From Conexibacter sp. (lineage in GTDB: Bacteria; Actinomycetota; Thermoleophilia; Solirubrobacterales; Solirubrobacteraceae): a stretch of DNA of 40,751 nucleotides. The position numbers and the translations under genes were made by a program. Positions 24,111 through 30,737 of the stretch are shown one piece after another. Within the stretch, counting starts at the first letter, position 1. Each line of letters begins with the position of its first letter. The stretch covers positions 1 to 40,751 of the forward strand of contig JAOPZA010000028.1 in NCBI GenBank assembly GCA_025964325.1, read 5' to 3'. The notes beneath the pieces were generated by a model. That model saw only the letters and a program-made list of their open reading frames with translations, had not been told where the DNA came from and did not search any database.

Positions 24111-24869
24111 TTAGGCGAGCGCCGCCCGCCGGAAGCTCATCCGCGCCGTCACGCCGCCGTCGACGTACACGACCTGGCCGGTCGTGTACGCGGACGCGGG
24201 AGAGGCGAGGAAGGCGACCGTCGGCGCGACGTCCTCGGGCATGCCCACGCGACCGAGCGGGATCGCGTCGCCATAGCGCTCGCGGTCGTACGTCGCTCGC
24301 GCGAGGAAGCGCGGCACCTCGATCACGCCGGGCGCGACCGCGTTCACGCGGATGCCCCGCGGCGCGAGGTCGATCGCGAGGGCTCGCGTGAAAGCGTCGA
24401 TCGCCCCCTTCGTCGCCGCGTACAGCACGTGCCCGGGCAGCGCCCCGCGCCCGTGCATCGAGCTGACGTTGACGATCGCGGCGCCCTCGGCGCGCTCCAG
24501 CCACGGCAGCGCGGCGTGCGCGCACAGCACGTAGCCGCGGATGTTGAGGTCGAAGAGCTCGTCGAACAGCTCCGGCGTCGTCTCGGCGAACGCCATCTCG
24601 CGCGTCACGCCGGCGTTGTTCACGAGCACGTCGAGCTGGCCGAGCGCGGCGACCGCCTCCTCGACGATCCGCGTGCAGCCGGCCGCCTCGCGCAGGTCGC
24701 CGGCAACGGCGACGGCGCGACCGCCGCCCCGTCTGATCTCCGCCACCGTCTCGTCCGGCGACGACGACGCCGCGTGCACCGCGACCGCCGCCCCCTCGCG
24801 CGCCAGCTCGAGCGCGATCGCCCGCCCGATCCCGTGGCCCGCTCCGGTCACGAGCGCGGCGCGGCTCAC
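24111..24869 (-). CDS. Short-chain dehydrogenase/reductase, FabG-like
   Basis: A 252-residue classical SDR with TGAGHGIG (8-15) for NAD(P), NNAG near 84-87, and the catalytic residues S136 or S137, Y150 and K154 (YAATK). The C-terminus has [10 protein letters not shown]. The GTG start overlaps the stop of the hydroxyacid dehydrogenase gene (GTGA), so the two are translationally coupled. A 43-bp gap leads to the aldolase gene. It probably oxidises or reduces a catabolic intermediate in the same pathway; the substrate cannot be told from the sequence. Confidence 0.93.
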   Translation of the reverse strand: MSRAALVTGAGHGIGRAIALELAREGAAVAVHAASSSPDETVAEIRRGGGRAVAVAGDLREAAGCTRIVEEAVAALGQLDVLVNNAGVTREMAFAETTPELFDELFDLNIRGYVLCAHAALPWLERAEGAAIVNVSSMHGRGALPGHVLYAATKGAIDAFTRALAIDLAPRGIRVNAVAPGVIEVPRFLARATYDRERYGDAIPLGRVGMPEDVAPTVAFLASPASAYTTGQVVYVDGGVTARMSFRRAALA

Positions 24870-25819
24870 GACAGCCCCGCCAGCACGTCGGGGTTGACGA
24901 GGTTCGCCGGCCGCTCGCCCGCCAGGACGCTGCCGATGTCGTTGCGCAGCGCGGCGAAGACGCGCTCGTTCCAGCGCCGCGTCAGGCCGATCGCGTGCGG
25001 CGTGCAGATCACCCGCGGGTCGCGCAGCAGCGGACTCGACGACGCCAGCGGCTCGCTCGCGAACACGTCGAGACCGACCGCCGAGAGCCAGCCGCGGTCG
25101 AGCGCCTCGAGCAGCAGCCGGTCGCCGTCGACGACCTCGCCGCGCGCCGCGTTGACGAGCACCGGCGCGCCGCGCGTCCCGCCCAGCGCGGCGCGGTCGA
25201 TCAGCCCACGGGTCGCCTCGGTCAGCGGGCAGTGGAGCGTCACGACGTCGACGCGCGCGAGCAGCTCCTCCAGCCCGACGAGCTCGACGCCGTCGGGCCG
25301 CGAGGGGCCGTCCGGCAGGCCCGGGTCGTAGGCGACCACGTGCATCCCGAAGGCCCGCCCGATGCGTCCGACCTCGCGCCCGATCGCTCCGAGCCCGACG
25401 ATCCCGAGCGTCGCGCCGTCGAGGTCGAGCCCCTGGATCGCGTAGCGCTCGTCCCAGCCGTCCGGCGCGAAGCAGGCGCGGAGCTCGCCCAGCCGCTTCG
25501 CCGCCGCGATGATCAGCGCCCAGGTCCCCTCCGCCATCGGCTGGGCGCCGACGTCCGGAGCGTTGACGACCGGGATCCCGGCGGCCGTCGCCGCGTCGAG
25601 GTCGACGTTGTCGACGCCGGCGCCCGTGCGGGCGATCACGCGCAGCCGCTCGCCCGCGCGGATGCAGTCGCCGTCGACGCGCTCGCCGCGCACGAGCAGC
25701 ACGTCCGCCGCCGCGACCTCGCTCCGCAGGTCGCCGCGCGAGACCTCGACGATGCCGATCTCCTCGAGCAGCGCATGCGCCGCGTGCGGGATCCCCGCCG
25801 TCGCGAGCAGTCGCAGCAT
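24866..25819 (-). CDS. D-isomer-specific 2-hydroxyacid dehydrogenase (SerA/GyaR-like)
   Basis: A 317-residue NAD-dependent dehydrogenase. The cofactor motif is [21 protein letters not shown], the arginine region is [14 protein letters not shown], the catalytic Glu lies in GLDVFASEP and the catalytic His in TPHAIG. All active-site residues are present. The length fits the short 3-phosphoglycerate/hydroxypyruvate dehydrogenase group without an ACT domain. ATG 25819 lies one base after the stop of the IolD-like gene, so they form one operon. It may process the hydroxy or keto acid released after ring opening, which is inference. Confidence 0.93.
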   Translation of the reverse strand: MLRLLATAGIPHAAHALLEEIGIVEVSRGDLRSEVAAADVLLVRGERVDGDCIRAGERLRVIARTGAGVDNVDLDAATAAGIPVVNAPDVGAQPMAEGTWALIIAAAKRLGELRACFAPDGWDERYAIQGLDLDGATLGIVGLGAIGREVGRIGRAFGMHVVAYDPGLPDGPSRPDGVELVGLEELLARVDVVTLHCPLTEATRGLIDRAALGGTRGAPVLVNAARGEVVDGDRLLLEALDRGWLSAVGLDVFASEPLASSSPLLRDPRVICTPHAIGLTRRWNERVFAALRNDIGSVLAGERPANLVNPDVLAGLS

Positions 25820-25820
25820 C

Positions 25821-27713
25821 TCAGCCGTACCAGCGCATCGCCCGGCGGCCGTCGATCGTCGCCGCCGCCGCGGCGCGCGTCTCCTCGTGGCCGGAGACCT
25901 CGGGCACGCCGACGTCCCACCAGCAGTCGGACGACAGCGTCAGCCGGAGCGGGTCGACGCGCACGACGATCACCGCCGCGCGCGGCTGCTCGCGCGCCGC
26001 GGCGAGCGCGTCGCGCAGCTCGTCCGTCGTCTCGACGGCCCAGGTCGCACAGCCGTAGCTGCGAGCGTTGGCGACGAGGTCGACGTCGACGAAGCCGCCG
26101 GTCAGCCCCTCCGCGGTCCGGGCGCGGAACTCGAGCCCGAAGCTGCGCCCGGTGCGCGAGCGCTGGAGCGCGTGGATCGACTGGTAGCCGTGGTTCTCGA
26201 TCAGCACGACCGTGATCTTCAGCCCCTCCTGGACCGCCGTCACGAGCTCGCTGTGACCCATCATGTACGTGCCGTCGCCGATCACGGCGTAGACCTCGCC
26301 GGCGTTGGGGTCGCCGATCCGCACGCCGAGCGCGGCCGGGATCTCGTGGCCCATGCACGAGAAGCCGACCTCCATGTAGACGCGTCCGCCGCGCCCGCAA
26401 TCCCACAGTCTGTGGACGTCGACGTGCGGTGTGCCGGAGGCGACGACGAGCGCGTCGCGCGGCTGCGCCTGCTCGTTCAGGACGCGCAGGGCCTGGCCCT
26501 GCGAGATCCGCTCGGCGGGCCGGGCGGCGAGGTCGTCGGCGACGTCGGCGCGCCAGTCGCTCATCGCGGCGCGCGCGTGCGCGGCCCATTCGGGCCGGCC
26601 GCTCCAGCGCGCCTCGGCGAGCGGGGCGCTCAGCCCGTGCAGGCCGGAGCGCACGTCGCTCAGCAGCGGCAGCGCCCCGAGCTTGTTGGCGTCCCCGGGA
26701 GCGAGGTTGACGTGCACGAAGCGGACGTCCGGATCGGCGAAGAGCGTGTTCGAGCCGGTCGTGAGATCGATCAGGCGCGTCCCGAGGCAGAGCACGAGGT
26801 CGGCCTCGCCCGCGAGCCGGTTCGCGGCGCGAGTCCCGCTGTGCCCGATCGCGCCGACGCCGAGCTCGCAGCCGACGCCCGCGCCCTTGCCGGCCGAGGT
26901 CTCCGCGACCGGCACCGCGAAGGCGTCGGAGAACGCGCGCAGCGCGTCGGTCGCGTCGCTGTAGTGGACGCCGCCGCCGGCGACGATCAGGGGCCGCTCG
27001 GCGCGGGCGATCGCCGCCACCGCCCGCTCCAGCTCGCCCACCTCCGGCGGCCGCCGCGGGACGTGCCAGGTGCGCTCCGCGAAGAAGCCGGCGGGGAAGT
27101 CGTAGGCCTCCGCCTGCACGTCCTGGTGGAGGCAGAGGGTGACCGCGCCCGCCCGTTCGGGATCGAGCAGCGCGCGCATCGCCGCCGGCAGCGCCTCGAG
27201 CAGCTGCTCGGGCCGGGCGACGCGATCGAAGAAGCGGCTGACGGGACGCAGGCAGTCGTTCACCGTCAGGTCGCCGACGTCGGCGTCGTCGAGCGCCTGC
27301 ATCGGCGGCCCCTGCAGGCGCGTGGCGAAGGTGTCGGCGGGCAGCAGCAGGACCGGGACGCGGTTGACGGTCGCGGTCGCCGCGCCGGTCGCGAGGTTGG
27401 TCGCGCCGGGGCCGATCGAGGCGGTGCACGCGAGCGTCGCGAGGCGGTCGTGCGCCTTCGCGTAGCCGATCGCGGCGTGGACCATCGCCTGCTCGTTCTT
27501 CGCCTGGAGGAACGCGAGCTCGTGCCCCTCCTCGTCGAGCGCCTGGCCGAGGCCGCAGACGTTGCCGTGGCCGAAGATCCCGAACATCGCGGGAACGGCG
27601 CGGCGACGGATGCCGTCGCGCTCGCTGTACTGCCGGGACAGGTAGCGCACGACCGCCTGTCCCACGGTGAGGCGGATCGTGGCGGCCGGGGCCGCCGTCT
27701 CGAGCGTGGACAT
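25821..27713 (-). CDS. iolD: IolD-like thiamine-diphosphate-dependent trihydroxycyclohexanedione hydrolase
   Basis: A 630-residue ThDP enzyme whose length and sequence fit IolD, which hydrolytically opens the ring of 3D-(3,5/4)-trihydroxycyclohexane-1,2-dione in inositol catabolism. Diagnostic are LTVGQAVVRYLSRQYSERDG and VPAMFGIFGHGNVCGLGQAL (typical of IolD over other ThDP enzymes), the cofactor-activating E74 in QAKNEQAMVHAA, MGHEIPAALGVRI, the ThDP/Mg motif GDG (479-481) to N507, and VQEGLKITVVLIENHGYQSI. It is the strongest pointer to cyclitol chemistry in the island. It follows the second GntR gene after 61 bp containing a palindromic operator. The gene symbol reflects family resemblance; the substrate may be a cyclitol variant. 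Confidence 0.87.
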   Translation of the reverse strand: MSTLETAAPAATIRLTVGQAVVRYLSRQYSERDGIRRRAVPAMFGIFGHGNVCGLGQALDEEGHELAFLQAKNEQAMVHAAIGYAKAHDRLATLACTASIGPGATNLATGAATATVNRVPVLLLPADTFATRLQGPPMQALDDADVGDLTVNDCLRPVSRFFDRVARPEQLLEALPAAMRALLDPERAGAVTLCLHQDVQAEAYDFPAGFFAERTWHVPRRPPEVGELERAVAAIARAERPLIVAGGGVHYSDATDALRAFSDAFAVPVAETSAGKGAGVGCELGVGAIGHSGTRAANRLAGEADLVLCLGTRLIDLTTGSNTLFADPDVRFVHVNLAPGDANKLGALPLLSDVRSGLHGLSAPLAEARWSGRPEWAAHARAAMSDWRADVADDLAARPAERISQGQALRVLNEQAQPRDALVVASGTPHVDVHRLWDCGRGGRVYMEVGFSCMGHEIPAALGVRIGDPNAGEVYAVIGDGTYMMGHSELVTAVQEGLKITVVLIENHGYQSIHALQRSRTGRSFGLEFRARTAEGLTGGFVDVDLVANARSYGCATWAVETTDELRDALAAAREQPRAAVIVVRVDPLRLTLSSDCWWDVGVPEVSGHEETRAAAAATIDGRRAMRWYG

Positions 27714-27745
27714 GGGCCGGAGGGTAACGCTCCTCCGACCAGTTG

Positions 27746-27758
27746 TCCAATCACTGGA
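27746..27758. promoter_or_regulatory. Palindromic GntR operator upstream of the IolD-like gene
   Basis: TCCA-ATCAC-TGGA is a perfect inverted repeat, extendable to GTCCA/TGGAC (27745-27759). It is the best-formed copy of the 13-bp island motif. It fits the short spaced palindromes bound by FCD-type GntR dimers. Confidence 0.6.
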
Positions 27759-27774
27759 CTACCGAGGTCGCGCG

Positions 27775-28476
27775 TCAGTCGCGCCGGCGCAGCCGTCTCA
27801 CCTCGGCGCGCAGGTGCGCGGCCATCGCTCCGCTCGCCGCCTCCCCGTCGCCGGCGTCGAGCGCGGCGAGGATCCGGCGATGCTCCCGCAGCTCGGCGCG
27901 CAGGTCCGCGGCCGTCCCGGGCCGCGACGGGGCGCTCGCCATCGCCCGGTAGAGCGGCGCCGTCAGCCGGGCGAGCGCGCCGTTGCCGGACGCCCGCGCG
28001 ATGCCCTGGTGGAAGGCGAGGTGCGCGTCGTCGTAGCGGCTCGCGGCCGACGGGCTGTCAGGCGCCTTCGGGGCCGCCGTCGCCATCGCGTCGAGCGCGC
28101 CAGTCACCTCGGCGAGGTCGTCGTCGCGGCGCCGGCGCGCCGCCAGGCCGGCGGCCTCGACCTCGAGCAGCCGCTGGACCTCGAGCTGGTCGGCCAGCAC
28201 GTCGGCGCGGCGCGGCCCGGCGAGCGAGGCGGCGAAGACGTCGGGGTCGAGCACGTCCCAGTGGCTGGGCTCCGTGACGGTCGCGCCGCGGCCGTGCTTG
28301 ACGCTGATCAGGCCGCGTTCCTCCAGGCCGCGGATCGTCTCACGCGCGACGCCGCGGCTGATCCCGTAGCTCTCCGCGAGGTCGACCTCGCGCGGCAGCA
28401 TCTCGCCCGGCGACAGCTCGCCGACGACGATCTGCTCGATCAGCTCGCGCATCGGTCCTTCGTGGCGACGGGACAT
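27775..28476 (-). CDS. GntR-family transcriptional regulator, FCD/FadR subfamily (copy 2)
   Basis: A 233-residue regulator. The wHTH is GEMLPREVDLAESYGISRGVARETIRGLEERGLISVKHGRGATV. The FCD domain has YDDAHLAFHQGIARASGN and HRRILAALDAGDGEAASGAMAAHLRAEV with the usual Asp/His metal-ligand positions. It is a paralog of the regulator at 22478-23218, nearly identical through the recognition helix (ISRGxAREXIRGLEERG), so both may read the same operator. ATG 28476 has no ribosome site; TAGTGT lies 12 nt upstream. A motif copy abuts its start and another follows its stop. It heads the IolD-like operon. Confidence 0.93.
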   Translation of the reverse strand: MSRRHEGPMRELIEQIVVGELSPGEMLPREVDLAESYGISRGVARETIRGLEERGLISVKHGRGATVTEPSHWDVLDPDVFAASLAGPRRADVLADQLEVQRLLEVEAAGLAARRRRDDDLAEVTGALDAMATAAPKAPDSPSAASRYDDAHLAFHQGIARASGNGALARLTAPLYRAMASAPSRPGTAADLRAELREHRRILAALDAGDGEAASGAMAAHLRAEVRRLRRRD

Positions 28477-28488
28477 CCCATGACTTAA
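28476..28488. promoter_or_regulatory. Candidate GntR operator abutting the GntR copy 2 start
   Basis: TCCCATGACTTAA is a partial match to the island motif. It sits in the only AT-rich part of the 68-bp gap before the NarL genes and would allow autoregulation. Confidence 0.4.
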
Positions 28489-28544
28489 ACACTACGGAGC
28501 TGGCTTTTGCAACCGTCGACCGCGCAATTGCCACGATATCCGGG

Positions 28545-29225
28545 TCACTCGATCAGGCCGCGCCGCAGGGCCACCGCGACCGCCGCCGCCCGCTCCGAGA
28601 CCCCGAGCCGCTTGTACACCCGCAGCAGCGCGGACTTCACGGTTCCTGGGCTCACATGCAGCTCTCGACCGATCCGGCCGACGCTCCAGCCGCACGCCAC
28701 GAGCGTCAGGATCGCTCGTTCGCGCTCGCTCAGGATCGGGTCGCCGCGCCGCGCGCGGCGGCGGATCTCGCTCGCCACGCTCGTCTGCACGTCGCGGCAG
28801 AAGGCCGTCCGACCCGTGGCGATCGTCGTGACCGCGTCGCACAGCTCCTGCTCACCGCTCGTCTTCGAGAACCAGCCGCAGGCGCCGGCGGCGATCGCGT
28901 CGTAGCCGCCTTCCGCGTCGGACGTGGACGTGACGAGCAGGACGCGCGTCGGCAGCTCGTCGCGGACGACGGCGTTGAGCACGGCATGGCCGTCGAGCAG
29001 CGGAAGGTCGACGCCGACGATCGCGACATCGGGCGCGTCGCGGCGGATCAGCTCGAGCGCCCGGCGGCCGTCGCCCGCCTCCGCGACGAGCTTGAGATGG
29101 GCGCGCTGGCGCACGGCGCGCGCGACGGCCTCGCGGAAGAGCGGCTGGCGGTCGGCCACGAGGACGCGGATCTGGCCCGTGAACGGCCGCGGCCGCGGCG
29201 CGCTCCCGTCGTCGTGCGCGCTCAC
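28545..29225 (-). CDS. NarL/LuxR-type response regulator with degenerate receiver
   Basis: A 226-residue protein with an N-terminal receiver domain and a C-terminal LuxR HTH (LSERERAILTLVACGWSVGRIGRELHVSPGTVKSALLRVYKRLGV). In the receiver, the block DVAIVGVDLPLLDGH has Gly (G71) where NarL proteins carry the phospho-acceptor Asp, four residues before the conserved Pro. D73 is nearby and the conserved Lys is K121 (WFSK). Phosphorylation-independent or ligand-type control is therefore likely. The GTG start overlaps the stop of the upstream paralog (GTGA). No histidine kinase lies beside the pair. Confidence 0.9.
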   Translation of the reverse strand: MSAHDDGSAPRPRPFTGQIRVLVADRQPLFREAVARAVRQRAHLKLVAEAGDGRRALELIRRDAPDVAIVGVDLPLLDGHAVLNAVVRDELPTRVLLVTSTSDAEGGYDAIAAGACGWFSKTSGEQELCDAVTTIATGRTAFCRDVQTSVASEIRRRARRGDPILSERERAILTLVACGWSVGRIGRELHVSPGTVKSALLRVYKRLGVSERAAAVAVALRRGLIE

Positions 29226-29851
29226 TCGAGCAGTCCTCGCCGCATCGCCTCGGCGACCGCGGCGGCGCGCTCGGTGACGCCCAGCTTCTCGTACAGGTGG
29301 AGGATGCGCGTCTTGACGGTCGCCGTGCTGAGCTGCAGGTCCCCGGCGATCTTCGGCGCCGTCCGGCCGTCCGCGATCAGGACCAGGATCTCGCGCTCGC
29401 GCGGGCTCAGCAGCGGGCGATCGTCCCGCCCGCGGAGTCGGATCTCGCTCCCGACGACGCCCTGCGCCGGCCCGTCGAGCAACGTGCCGCCGGACGCGAC
29501 GGTCACGATCGCGCGGCACACGTCGTCGGCGGTCGCGTCCTTCGAGAGGCACCCGGCCGCGCCGCGCTGGATCGCGCCGAAGATCTGATCGGGATCGAGA
29601 CGGCCCGCCAGCAGCAGCAGCCGCGCACTTCCGCCGTCGGCCGTGCAGGTGCTCGGAGCACCGTGCAGCAGCTCGCTGTCGACGACGGCGACGTCGGGTC
29701 TGACCTCCGTCACGGTGGCGCAGAGGCCCTCCGCGGCGGAGACGACGAGCGCGAGCTCGAGCATCGGATGGCGCCCGATCGCACGCTCCAGTCCGTTGCG
29801 GAAGAGCGGGTGCGGATCGGCGAGCAGCACGCGGATCGGCGCAGGGGGCAT
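29222..29851 (-). CDS. NarL/LuxR-type response regulator
   Basis: A 209-residue regulator from ATG 29851 (an ATG at 29878 would add nine residues). The receiver has the acidic pocket residue in VLLADPHPLF, phospho-acceptor D58 in VAVVDSELLHG (the usual Pro after it is missing) and K104 in GCLSKDAT. The HTH is LSPREREILVLIADGRTAPKIAGDLQLSTATVKTRILHLYEKLGV. It is a tandem paralog of the following gene; both end in similar helices (AAAVAEAMRRGLLE against AAAVAVALRRGLIE). The upstream 232-bp gap has a strong palindrome at 29951-29973. Targets are unknown. Confidence 0.9.
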   Translation of the reverse strand: MPPAPIRVLLADPHPLFRNGLERAIGRHPMLELALVVSAAEGLCATVTEVRPDVAVVDSELLHGAPSTCTADGGSARLLLLAGRLDPDQIFGAIQRGAAGCLSKDATADDVCRAIVTVASGGTLLDGPAQGVVGSEIRLRGRDDRPLLSPREREILVLIADGRTAPKIAGDLQLSTATVKTRILHLYEKLGVTERAAAVAEAMRRGLLE

Positions 29852-29950
29852 GGGATGTGAACGCGAGTACGCACGCATCGGATCTCGAAACCTCGCTGTC
29901 TCCAAGCACGCTGGCCGGCGCGCTTGCCCCGGCTCGAACCCTACAGAAGA

Positions 29951-29973
29951 AGTTCCCTGAGCACTCAGGAACT
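29951..29973. promoter_or_regulatory. Long inverted repeat upstream of the NarL pair
   Basis: AGTTCCCTGAG pairs with CTCAGGAACT around a CA centre: 10-bp arms with a single bulged C. It lies about 100 bp upstream of the first NarL gene in an AT-richer segment (about 29940-29990). Operator or 5'-UTR hairpin. Confidence 0.5.
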
Positions 29974-30083
29974 GTGAAACCGGCATATTGGCCCGACGCG
30001 CGCCGACGCGCCATCCTCCTGCCGGCCGATCACGCGTCCGACCGATCAGCCGATCGAACGATGGGCCGTTTGGACCCCGCCGG

Positions 30084-30701
30084 CTACTGCCGCTCGCGCA
30101 GGTGCCGCCGCTCGCGCAGCCGCAGGAGCACGATCGCCCCGACGAGCGCGACGGCGAGCACGATCACGGCGACGATGCCGAAGCGCGTGATCACGTGAAC
30201 GGCGCCCTCGCCGGCGTAGTAGCCGACGAGCCCGACGACGATCGCCCAGCTCACGCCGCCGAGCGCGTTGTAGAGGAAGAAGGTGCGGAAGGGCATGTGG
30301 TTCATGCCGGCCATCCACGCCGCCGTCACGCGCACGAGCGCGACCCAGCGGCCGAGGAACACCGCCTTCGGACCGTGCTTGGCGAAGAAGCGGTCGCCGT
30401 ATTCGATCAGCGAGATGCGGCGCTTGTACATGAATCCCGGGGCGGTCAGGACTCTGCGCCCGGCGACGCGGCCGATCCAGTAGCCGATGTTGTCGCCGAC
30501 GATCGCGGAGGCGGCCGCGATCGCGATCACCAGCTCGATCGAGAGCTTGCCCTGGCTCGCCATCACGCAGGCGAGCACGAGCGCGGTCTCGCCGGGCGAG
30601 GGGATCCCCATCGACTCGAGCCCGATCAGCGCCGGCAGCAGGTAGCCGAGCTGGTCCGAGATATGCAGCCCGAGGACCGAGGCGGCGAGCACGAAGGGCA
30701 C
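30084..30701 (-). CDS. DedA-family membrane protein
   Basis: A 205-residue integral membrane protein of the DedA/SNARE-associated family, linked to undecaprenyl-phosphate or phospholipid flipping and proton-dependent membrane homeostasis. Visible features are the re-entrant loop LIGLESMGIPSPGETALVLACVMAS with its conserved acidic residues, GDNIGYWIGRVAGRRVL, the amphipathic FFAKHGPKAVFLGRWVALVRVTAAWMAGMNHM containing the conserved G-R-W/F and R, and two C-terminal TM helices. TACGCT (30708-30713) ends 6 nt before the GTG start, indicating a leaderless transcript. It is transcribed separately from the membrane gene upstream. Confidence 0.92.
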   Translation of the reverse strand: MPFVLAASVLGLHISDQLGYLLPALIGLESMGIPSPGETALVLACVMASQGKLSIELVIAIAAASAIVGDNIGYWIGRVAGRRVLTAPGFMYKRRISLIEYGDRFFAKHGPKAVFLGRWVALVRVTAAWMAGMNHMPFRTFFLYNALGGVSWAIVVGLVGYYAGEGAVHVITRFGIVAVIVLAVALVGAIVLLRLRERRHLRERQ

Positions 30702-30707
30702 GGGCGC

Positions 30708-30713
30708 AGCGTA
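30708..30713 (-). promoter_or_regulatory. Putative -10 box of the dedA gene (leaderless)
   Basis: TACGCT on the minus strand, 6 nt from the GTG start codon, with no ribosome site between. Confidence 0.4.
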
Positions 30714-30737
30714 GCCGGTCGGGGGCGCGCCTCCAGC

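Noticed and set aside
25509-28277. A 922-codon open frame on the plus strand, antisense to the IolD-like and dehydrogenase genes
   Set aside because: The translation is Arg/Ala/Val-rich without any domain. It mirrors three well-supported minus-strand genes, as expected from GC-rich third positions.
7430-28476. Genomic island of recent phage or transposon origin
   Set aside because: No integrase, transposase, tRNA or direct-repeat boundary is visible. Gene clustering and AT-richer gaps alone do not show recent transfer.
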